Below are positions 55,104 to 64,000 of a stretch of DNA of 64,000 nucleotides, piece after piece. The position numbers and the translations under genes were made by a program. The DNA is taken from the NCBI GenBank assembly GCA_026770575.1, contig MU657207.1, positions 93,179 through 157,178 of the forward strand, given 5' to 3'. This DNA comes from Pelagophyceae sp. CCMP2097 (Eukaryota > Sar > Pelagophyceae). Positions within the stretch are counted from its first letter, which is position 1, and the number at the start of each line of letters is the position of its first letter. The notes below the pieces were generated by a model. That model was given only the letters and a program-made list of their open reading frames with translations. It was not told where the DNA came from and did not search any database.

Positions 55104-56926
55104 TTAGTGCGGCCGCGCGCTGCTGAGGGGCAGGCCGCGCCGGTTCTCCTCGATGTCGATTGCGTCGAGGAGGTTTTGTGCGTTGATCGTCGTCGACGCT
55201 TTACGAAAAGCCCACGAGAGCTTCATCAACTCTGTCGACTTAAATCCTTGAATCTGCAACTGCGCTTCTCGCGCCACCGCGTCGAACAGCAAAGGCGCCT
55301 CGACGCCCGGCTTGGCAAAGGCCCACGCCGTGTTGGACAGCGCCTGCGGCGTAAACGAGCCAATCTTCGCCGGCGCCTCGTCAGCCATGGCTTCAAATAA
55401 CAGAGGCGCCGCGACGCCGGCCGTCGTAAAGGCCCACGCCGTATTCGAAAGTTCCTGCGACTGGAACGTCGACATCTTCCTCGTCGCCTCGCCAGCTAAA
55501 GCTTGAAAAAGTTCGGGGGCTTGTTTGTTCGCCGTCGCGTAGGCCCAGGAAATGTTCGCCATCGCCCGCGGGGAGAGCGCGGCGACCTTCTTTTGCGCCT
55601 CGACGGAGACGGCTTCGTACAAGCGCGGCGCCTGTACATTCACCTTTGCAAAGGCCCATACGGTGATACCGAGGTCCTGCGGATTGAACAAGGCCATCTT
55701 CTTCGAGGCCTCGACGGCGACGTAGTCAAAGAGCGCCGGCGCCGAAAAGCCCACCGCCGCAAAGGCCCAGACGACGTTGGCGAGCTCCTGCGGCTTGAAG
55801 CCGTCGATCTTCTGCGTCGAGGCTTGAGCGAGTGACTCGAAGAGGTCCGGCGCTTCAAAGCCCGCGGTGGCGTAGGCCCAGGCCACGTTTGCCAGCTCCT
55901 GGGGCTTAAACGTCTTCATCTTGCGCCGCGCGATCTTGGCCATGGATTCAAAGAGGAGAGGCGCGACGACGCCCGCCGTGGCGTAGGCCCAGACGGTGTT
56001 GGCCACGTCCTGCGAGTTGAACGTCGTCGCCTTGTTTCGCGCCGCGCCAGCAAGCGCTTCGAATAACGCCGGCGCCTCGACGCCCGCCGTCGCATAAGCC
56101 CACAACGTGTTGGTTAAAGCCTGGGCCTCAAACGAGTCGATTTTGTTGCGCGACTCCATTGAAACGGCTTCAAACAGGCCTGGGGCTTCGACGTGCCTCG
56201 AAATCTTGGCCAGACCCCACACAACATTCGCCAAACCGCGCGTCTCCCACAAAAGAGCGTCGTTCTTGATGCTCGCCGTCGCGCGGCCCACGAGCTTCTG
56301 CAGCACCGGGGCGGTGGACGGGTCGAACCTAAAGTGGCGCTTGATGTGATCTGTGGCCGGTCGCGGCTCTGCCAGGCATCTGTCAGGATGCCCCGGACGC
56401 GGGCGCTTTGCGTGCGGCCGAGGACGCCGATGCGGTGTATCGCCGTCGCCAGGTTCACGTGGTCAAAGTTCTTCGCCGCGACGCCAAAGAGGTTCAACGT
56501 CTCCGTGGCCGTCTCGCAGTCGCGGATCTGCTTGTTGAGTAGAATAGCCTTGTGGTTCTTCGTTTTCTCCTTGGGCGACTTGGAACTAATCATCGGCCTC
56601 AACGGCTTCAACGGCGGCGGCTTGCCGCGCTCGAGGAAGATGGACTTGCCCGAAATCTTCACGTTTTTCATCTGGCCGACTATTTGAACGATGTCGACGC
56701 CGTCTGCCAGCGTCACGAACGCAATGCCCTGCGCGCCCCCAAGCTCGTGGTCTGTAGGCACTCTGACTTGGCCGAGGTCGCAGACGCCGTCAAACGCCGC
56801 TCGAACAGAGGCCACCGTCGCCTCGCGAGGCAGGCCGCGCACGAAGATTTCCGACTCGGAGAGGCCGCTGGCACATCGGCGCTGCGGGCGCAGGCATCGC
56901 GCCGGACGCAGGCAGCGCAGCGCCAT
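55104..56926 (-). CDS. RRM / helical-repeat organelle RNA-binding protein (no RAP domain)
   Basis: Paralog of the gene at 46728. Two exons, 56926-56373 and 56328-55104; 592 residues. The N-terminus MALRCLRPARCLRPQRRCASG is Arg/Cys-rich and lacks acids, like a mitochondrial or plastid presequence. RRM: SEIFVRGLPREATVASVRAA and GGAQGIAFVTLADG. After a Lys-rich linker come about nine 38-residue repeats of the form PALFEALAGAARNKATTFNS / VANTVWAYATAGV. The frame ends GLPLSSARPH without the RAP domain seen in the neighbour. The intron is GC-AG (44 bp) and gives DAWFDPSTAPVLQK; no GT lies in that stretch. Probable role: sequence-specific organelle RNA binding. Confidence 0.78.
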
Positions 56927-57102
56927 TTGCGATGATGGCACCGGGTGCCTCCCCGAGGGCTCGACGGCCGAAGCGCGTCACACGCAGGTCACGCGAGTCG
57001 CAGGAGAGGGCGCGTCGAGACGGCCCGGCCCGGCGTCGTCGCTGATCTCCGAAAAGGGTGTGTGATTACAATAGGGTTTGTTCGTAACGCGGCCAGGCGG
57101 CC

Positions 57103-60100
57103 TCACTCGGCCAGGCAGAGGGCGCAGTGCAGGGCGGCCATGGCGTTTGGGAAGTCCTTTGCGACGCGGAGGCAGGCGGCGAGGTGCATGTGCAGCGGCG
57201 TCATCGTTGGGAGCGAGTCCAAGGCGGCCCGTAAAAGCGAGACGGTCAATTCCCGATCCCCGTCGCCGAGGCCGTCGGCATCGTAGACGGCGCCGAGGAC
57301 GGCGGCGGCGTGGTTCGCCAAAGCGATTGCCGCGGAAGCCTGCGGCGGCAGCCACGCGGGCCGCACGTCTCGCGCGGCGGCGTCCAAGGCGGCGCACGCG
57401 GCGCGCATGTAAACCCGCGCCGATTGGAAGTCGCGCTGCAATAAAGCCGCGACGCCGAGCGTCGCCCTCAGTAAAGCGTCGGACGCGCGGCCGTCGCGCC
57501 GCGCAGACGTCGTGGGCCGCTTTGCGCTGCTGCGGCCCGCCCCGTCTCCGGAACAGCGCGGCGACTGGAGAAGGAGCGCTTCCGTGGCGCGGTTGGCGGC
57601 GGCGTCAAAGTGTCTGGTGGCGAGGCAGTTCGTCGCGTCGCACCAGAGCAAATGTGCGGCGGCGTCGGATTCCGCGGACCTGAGGGCGGGAAGGAACGAC
57701 CTTGCCTTGAAATACCAGTCTGCTGCTTTCACAGAGTCGCCCCGCCTTTGGGCGATGACGCCGAGGTGCGAGTACAGGCGCAGCCGCGACGCAAAGTGCC
57801 GCGACTCCAAGTAATCGCCGGAAAGCAGCGCCGCGCCGCGCCGCGCGGGGCGGCCCCCGTCGCCAAAGTAGCGCGACCGCCGCGCGCGCTTCGCCGCCTC
57901 GTGCACCTACCGCGAGGCGTCAAGGCAGCGGGGCTTGGCGCGTGCGGCAACGGGGCGCGGCAACGAGGCGTGAGTCAAGGATGGTTTTCCGGGTATTCTC
58001 AAAATGGTACGCCCCACGACGCCGCAACGAACGAGGAGTTCCTTGTGGGCGCCGTCGACGTCGCCTCGGTCGAAGCGATCCGCGGCCACCGCCGCCGCCG
58101 CCAGAGCGTGCTGCCTCTGGGCGACGGCCGACGCGGACTCGACGAGGCGGCTGGCCAGCTGGTAAGCCGCGTCCGTCTCCGCCGGGACCGGCTTTTCCCG
58201 CCGTTTCCTGGCGGTCTGCGGCGGCTCCTGCGGCGGCTCGCGCGCGTCGGCGGCGTCGCGCAGGATCGCGGCGGCGTTGTAGCGGATTTTGGCGTCGTCT
58301 GGGGAAGAGTGCATGCCGTGCAGCGCGACTCTTAAAGCGAATGCCCGCGCCTCAGTCGCGTCCACCGACACAGCCGTCTGCTGCACCGCCCGCGCTTCCG
58401 GCCCGAGGCCCTGCAGCGCCGCTCTTGAGAGCTTGGCCCAGAAGCGCGGGCTCACTTTGGGGCCAGTTTTGTTGCTGTCTAGAGCGCTCTTCACCGGCGC
58501 CTTTGCGTCAATCGCCGCCCGGGCGGCTCGGGCGTCCAGCTCGCCGGCGAAGCGGATCCAGTCCTTGTCGCCGCGCGCCACGCCCGCGTCCTCGGGAGGC
58601 GGCTCAAGCTTTGGCGGCGGTGCCGTTGAGGCGCGGCGCATGTTCAGCGCGCCGGGTGGCTGGACCGAGGCGCGGCGGATGTTGGTGTGCGCGTTTGTCA
58701 CGTTCGCGGAGACGGCGAGGGAGATGCCGCCGGAGAGTCTTCGGCGAAGGGCGAACTTGGTCGCGAGGTCGTCCGCCGCGCCTCGGAAGACGCGCCCCGG
58801 CGCGTCCGCCTCGTCCGCCGCCGCCATGGCGGCGTACGTGTTCATGGCCAGCGCGATGCCGCCGCACGCCTCGGCGACGGCGCCTCGATTCAACGCTTTG
58901 AGACCGAGGACGGACCCGAACGCCGCCGCGGCCTCTGCTGCCCTCCTCGAAGCGCCTTTGCGCGACGCCGTCGAGGGCCGGCCGCCGTCCACGCGGAGGA
59001 GGACGACGCCGCGCCGCAGGAGGCCGTCGACGCGGGAGGAGTCGCCGACGGAATCTTCGCCTTTCATAAAAGGTGTTTCCCACATCGTCTCTGAAAACAA
59101 CAAACGCGCCGCGGGCAGGGGCGAGGACAAGGGCGAGGATTCGGGCTTGTGGACGTGTGCCTTGTCGAGGGGCCTGTCGAGAGGCCTGTCGAGCGATCTG
59201 AGCGACTGGTCCACGTGCGCGAGCATCCATCCCGTGACGTTGCGGTGCTCGTGGCCAGGCGGAGACGCGTCGATATCGCCCGCCGCCGCCGCCGCCGCGA
59301 CGGACGTGCGCCGCCGCTTGGCCGACGGCGGCTTGCCTCCCCGGAGCGCGAGCTCGATGGCCGCCGCCTCGTCGACGTCGGCAAGAGAAGCCTCGTCAAA
59401 ATCGCCGCGCCAGGCGCGCACCGCCGCGCGGTTCGACAGGCACGCCGCCACGAGGAACAGGCCGCGCCGCCGCGCGCCTACATTGCGTTGCGACTTCGAT
59501 GCAAGGCCTATGTTCTACGCAACAAGGGACGCGCCGTCGTAGAGCGCGTCGGCGGCCCCCGCGGCGGCCGTGGGCGGCGGCGCGGCTTCGGCGTTGACGG
59601 CGTCGAGCTTGGTCCGCCGGCGCCGCGCGAGGACGGCCGCGTGCGACAGGCCCGCCTTTGCGTTTGCATCCCGGGCGGCGGCGAACGCGGCCACCGTCCC
59701 CGACACAAAGGCGGCGACGCTCGCCCCCAGCAGCGCGGCGGTGCGCTGCTTCTCGTGCTGCGCCTGGACGCGCGCGCGAACGACGTGCAGCGCGTTTGTG
59801 AAATCTTCGGCCGACGAGGCAAAGTCAGAGGTCAGCGCTTTTGCGACGCCGCGGTTGTACAGCACCGCCCCCAGCAGCGCGGCGACGGCGTCGTCCTCGA
59901 TGAGCAAAGGGTCCGCGTCGCCTGGGGCGGAAAGGGCCACGGCGCCGCGCGCCGCCGCGTCGTGCCAAGGGGCGCGCGCGACCAGGCTCCCGTATATCCC
60001 TGCCAACGCCTCGTCGAGGTCGTCTACAGCTTCGGGTGACGCGTCGAGCTGGATGCGCAGAGCGGACCTTGCGGAGAGCACGGACGCGACGAGGAACGCG

Positions 60101-63100
60101 TTGCCGGCCGCGTCTTCCAAGGCTCTATTCTGGTCTCTCAAAGCGCCTTGGAAGTCGCCCGCGTACGCGAGCAGCTCCGCGCGGCTCAGGCGCGCCTCGA
60201 CAAAGGCCGGGTGTTGCTTTAAAGCGGCGTCCAGGTCCTGCATGCCCAAAGCGTCCGCCGCCGCCGCCGCGCCCAAAAGCTGGACGACGCCGTCCTGCGC
60301 CATGGGACGCATCGACTCGCGCCGCGCCGCCGAGACGACGACGGGCTGCGTCAGCAACGCGGCGCGGTCGCGCTCCGCCGCGATGCGGTCAAAGTACGAC
60401 GGCTCGAGCATGTCGCAGACCTAAGGCGAGAATCAAAAGGTTGACTCTTGTGCCACCCGTGTCTCGCGTAGCCCCCCCCGGCGTGCATCTGCGATGCTGC
60501 CCACGCTCGTGTGTCACCCGTGTCTCGCGAGGGTTGCGGGTCTTCCCCCGGCGTGCATCTTCGTCTCTCTGTCATCACGTTTCCAGTTTTGCCAGCCGGC
60601 GTCGTCGGCGCGGGTCTCGGACGGCGTCCTTGAGCGCCTTTGCGTCGCCCAGCGCCGGCGACGCCTGGCCCTTGACCGGCTCCACCGTCGCCTTGACGAA
60701 CTGCGTCAGGACGAGGGGCAGCAGCGACTGCGTGGACGGCGTCTTGGAAGGAGCCTTGGACGACGCGACCTTATTTTTCGACTTTTTCCTCGAAGGCCCG
60801 TCGTCGTCCCTCTCAGTCTGCGGCGCGGGTCCCACGGCATTTTGTGGCACGCCTTCCACCGCCGCGCGGGCCTCTGGCGGCACCGGCGACGCTTGGCCCG
60901 GGCGCGCCGGTGACGCCGCGCCCGAGGCCGGCTGCGAGACGGGCGCCGCCGCGGCGCGGGCGAATGCGCCGCCGTGCCGGAGCGTCGACGCGGCCGCGAA
61001 GAGGGCTTTGTCGAAGAGGACGAGGGCTCGCCCCAGTTGCGCCGGCGAGAGCACGTACCCCGCCCAGACGGGCTTGGCGCTCTGCGGCGGCGGCGTGCGC
61101 CGAGCGGAGCCCGCCTTGAGCGGCGGGCCGTGCGGCCTTCGTCGGATGGAGGACCGCGAGGGGGTCTGCGCTTTTCGAGTCTGCTCGGACTCCAAATCTC
61201 GTGTTGAGCCTTCTGCCGCCAGCGCAGCCTCGTACAAGAAAACCGCCTCGCCGAAGCGGTGCTTCGCCGCATCCGCGTCGCCGGAGGCGCACTCGTAACG
61301 CGCGGCCAGGTGGCACACTTTCGCGCGGTCCACGAGAGCGGATGCTTTTGCAGTTGCTTTTGCAGCGCCCTTCTCCCTGAAAACGTCCGCGTCGGACGCC
61401 ACCGACGGCTTGGCGGACGCTGCCGACTGCGGCTTGGAGGACGCGGCTGACTGCGGCCTGGCGTCGTCTTCTTTCTCCGCGGGTTCGGCCAGGCCGTCTA
61501 GAGCATGCTTGGCAGCGTCCAGGTCCCCGCAAACCAAAGACGTCTCGACGACGCCGAGCGCCGCCCGTCTTAAAGTCTCGCCGTCGCCAGACTGCCGCGC
61601 CAGGTGCGCCGCCTCTTGCAGCGTGACGTGCGCGGCCGCATCGTCGAAACGAGACCGTTCGAGTTGCGACCGCCAGATCAACTGCAGCGCCCGCGACGCC
61701 ACCACCGGCGCCGCAGCCGGCGTCGTCGCGCGAGAAGCGCCCGACGGCCGCCACACCGTTTCCGCAGCGCGCGTCGCCGCGGCGGCGGCGGTCCCTATGC
61801 CTTTGCCGTGCGCACGGACCGATTTGGAAATGTCCCCGGTTTGGAAGCTTTGCGGTCCGGCGAGGTGCAAATGTTGTTCCAACACGCGCGTCGCCGTGTG
61901 CGTGTCCGGCGCCGCGCCGCTCTGCGCCAGGGCGGCGTCGTTGGCCTGCCACACGGCGAGGGCCCGGAGCCTTGAGACTTCTGCGTCGCCGGGGAAGAGA
62001 TGCGCCAAGTGCGCGTACTGCCGCGCGCACGCGCCGTGCTGCCTGCGCTGCGCGGCCACGGCGGCCAAGAGGAGTCTGGGCCGCGCGTGGCTCGCGGGCG
62101 ACGCTTGTGGAGGGCAGCGCTGCTTGAGTGCGGCGACTGCGGCTTCGGCGGCATCGACGTCCCTCAGTGCGTACAAAAGCAGCCTTCCTCTTTCCACGTG
62201 CGCCTCTGCGCATTTCGGCTCCGCTTCCAAAGCGAGGCGCAGCGAGACGACGGCGCCCCGCGGGTCGCCGCTCTGCAGGAGCAGGTCGGCGCGGCAGCAA
62301 CGCACGTCCGCGCGCCCGTCCTCCACCGCCGTTGCAACGTCCGCGAGCCCGGCGTCAAAGTCGCCACCATCCGCGGAGACGGCGCCGCGCACGCACAGCG
62401 CCAGGCTGCCCCAGCGCGCCGCAAACTCGCCAGACTCGGAAGAGGCCTCTGAAGGCTCCTCAGAGGCCGCGGCGGCCGCCGCGTCGGCGCCCCGCGCGTC
62501 TCGGAGGAGGCCGACGCACTTCGTCGCCTCGTCGGCGGCATTGCGCCCGTCGCCGAGGGCGTAGGCCGCGCGCGCCAGGAGCAGCGTCAGGCCGCCGGCT
62601 AAAAGCAGCACGCGGGCCGAGCGCCGCGCTGCCGCGGCGTTGGCCGCGTCGTCCGCCGGCGTCGAAGCGAGCCTCGGGACCGCGGCTGTGCAGACGGCGT
62701 CGCGCAGCTGCGCCACGGCGGTGACGAGCGCCTCGGGCGCATGCTTGTCGGCGCTTGGCGGCGCTTCGCTGCGGCACGCTTCTAAAACGGCGGCGGCGAG
62801 CTCCGCGCAGTGCCGCAGCGGCACGCGGTCCAGCGCTTTCATCGCGGCCCGGAAAGCGGCGAGGGAAAAGTCCAGCGACGCGCCGAGCAGCGCGGCGTCG
62901 GTTCGGCCGGAGAGGCGGTAGTCCACGAGGCGCAAAGATGCCAGCTCAAAGCCTGGCCGCCAACCTAGTCAAGCGTTTCGGGCCTCTGAACCCTCGGATA
63001 CGCCCCCTCTCGCAGATAGCGCACCGTCGGATGCGCTCGCGAGCTTGAGCGCCGAGGCGGCCTCGTCCGCGGCACCTTGGGCGTCGTCCAAGAGCTTTAG

Positions 63101-64000
63101 GGCCTGCGCGCGCAGGGCCCAGAGCGGCTCCTCGTCGACGTCCGTCCACATCGCGGCTGTGCTGGCGGCGGCGGCTTGCTGCGCTCGGAAGCTGCCTCGC
63201 GAGAGCGTGGGCTGCGATTGGGCCTTTCTTGACAATTTTACGTCGGCAAACGCGTCTTCGCGCAGCGCCGCTTTCGTTTCCCCGTCGGCGCCGTTCGCCA
63301 AGTGCGCTCGGGCCACGGCCCGCGCCGCGTAGTTGAACGCCGCCGCGAGAGGCGCCCTCTTCTTCGTCAAGCCGCTTGAGAAGGTCAGACTGACGTCCAC
63401 CGAGACCTGGTGCCACATACAAAGTTGCATCCATGCCTTTAATCGGACTTGTAAAGCCGCCGCCACCGCCGCCGCCGCGGCGGAGACTGGGGCGTCTGTG
63501 ATTGCCGCAGTACTGAACATGACGCAATCACGCCAAGCCCGCCGTTGATACGCCTGCCGCGCCAACCGCAAACAAGCATCCACTTTCTTGGCCGGCTCAG
63601 CGCCGCGCGCCGCCGGCGACACGTGCCGCGGAAAATCGGTGCAAGGTAAGACGCGGTCCATGGCCACGCGCCTTTGGAGCAGCGGTCTTGCGTGCTTCGA
63701 CTCCGCCCCGCCCATCCCGAGCATCGCCAACCTGTCCGCGGCGGCGTCGTCGTCCGCCGCCTCGGAAGGGTCCATGGCTTGGATGATTGCCTGCAGCTCC
63801 ACGCGCGCCCGACGCTCCGCTCGGAGAATGACCAGCGAACTCCGCCGCGCCGCCGCCGCCGCGCCGTCCTGCGAGCCGTCCGCGGCCGGCTGAGGCTGCG
63901 ACGCCGGCGTCGGCGGTTCGTCGTCTGAAACCCAGTCGTCGGAAATGTCGCTGTCGCTGCTGCCGCTCTCCTCCGACCCCGCGGACGCCGCCGACGCCGA
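57103..64000 (-). CDS. Giant TPR-repeat protein (N-terminus beyond window)
   Basis: Open at the right edge. Exons: 64000-63025, 62964-60623, 60420-59535, 59477-58033, 57906-57103, all phases consistent, more than 2,150 residues. The first visible part is acidic (SSDSDISDDWVSDDEPPTP). Many degenerate TPR units follow: CLRLARQAYQRRAWRDCVMFST, AEAHVERGRLLLYALRDVDAAE, LSRAELLAYAGDFQGALRDQN, AACLSNRAAVRAWRGDFDEASL, RLRLYSHLGVIAQRRGDSVKAADWYFKA, and MHLAACLRVAKDFPNAMAAL at the C-terminus. Low-complexity Ser/Ala/Lys inserts separate groups (SKPQSAASAKP; KKSKNKVASSKAPSK). It probably acts as a scaffold, perhaps ciliary given other flagellar genes here, but no ortholog was recognised. The 59534-59478 intron appears GC-AG. 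Donor choice at 60622 is tentative. Confidence 0.7.
60421..60622 (-). repeat. Intron with duplicated ~55-bp unit
   Basis: CACCCGTGTCTCGCG and, some 15-25 bases on, CCCCCGGCGTGCATCT occur twice (about 60461-60497 and 60520-60562). The duplication lies inside an intron of the giant TPR gene. Confidence 0.75.

Noticed and set aside
60813..62300. 495-codon frame on the minus strand within the TPR gene
   Set aside because: Out-of-frame shadow rich in Arg and Gly; the frame at 60623-62964 carries TPR motifs and joins both neighbours in phase.

Overview
This is a GC-rich nuclear window from a eukaryote, most likely a unicellular alga with a secondary plastid. Genes are packed on both strands and split by very short introns (about 43-340 bp, mostly under 100 bp). 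Predicted products include class III PI3-kinase, VPS45, FYVE-SYLF, HOP/STI1, BMT2, coproporphyrinogen III oxidase, a formylglycine-type sulfatase, a CFAP96-like flagellar protein and RRM/helical-repeat/RAP organelle proteins. Several proteins start with a signal peptide followed by an Ala/Arg-rich, transit-like stretch (e.g. at 46480, 31085, 50392). With the abundance of RRM-repeat-RAP proteins this suggests a stramenopile such as a pelagophyte, or possibly a haptophyte. That assignment is inference. Exon coordinates were worked out by hand from reading-frame phase, splice dinucleotides and fit to known families. The splice donor is usually GTGCGT/GTGCGC, and about eight introns appear to start with GC.

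Layout. 1-2340: gene-poor and repeat-rich, with a (GACA)n microsatellite, three inverted-repeat structures and a 1.1-kb near-perfect palindrome. 2476-5505: acyl-protein thioesterase-like (+), TspO/MBR-like membrane protein (-) whose stop codon is 5 bp from the thioesterase stop, and an unknown membrane protein (+). 5646-9962: small membrane protein (-), then an eight-exon VPS34-type PI3-kinase (-). 10570-16806: unknown Trp-rich preprotein (+), then an acidic/coiled-coil to Sfi1-like repeat locus (+). 17081-19842: NYN-domain protein with SR/SP-rich tandem repeats (-). 20834-23445: S-formylglutathione hydrolase fused in frame to class III alcohol dehydrogenase (+), so two consecutive formaldehyde-detoxification enzymes in one polypeptide. 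23745-26334: FYVE-SYLF protein with a Q/Y/P-rich tail (+). 26335-32242: AT-richer spacer with an inverted repeat, four-helix membrane protein (-), J-domain membrane protein (+), WD40 fragment protein (-), rhomboid pseudoprotease-like plastid protein (+).

32797-34746: unknown acidic protein with a possible 2-oxoglutarate-oxygenase-like C-terminus (+). 34811-35530: TPR preprotein (-). 35666-38488: sulfatase (+). 38777-39591: CFAP96-like (-), divergent from BMT2 rRNA methyltransferase (39785-40868, +). 41169-42823: coiled-coil protein (+). 43081-45442: VPS45 (+). 45716-46480: small plastid-targeted protein (-). 46728-49283: RRM/repeat/RAP protein (-) interrupted by a 740-base assembly gap. 50392-51532: coproporphyrinogen III oxidase (+). 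51592-52536: low-complexity protein (-). 52915-54736: HOP/STI1 (+). 55104-56926: second RRM/repeat protein (-). 57103 to the window edge: a giant TPR protein (-), incomplete at its N-terminus.

Functional links. VPS34 makes PI3P, FYVE-SYLF should bind it, and VPS45 acts on the same endosomal membranes. They lie within 40 kb, but as separately transcribed genes. The two RRM/repeat proteins probably act in organelle RNA metabolism. Coproporphyrinogen oxidase and the other preproteins point to the plastid. No tRNA, rRNA, CRISPR array or prokaryote-style operon was seen.
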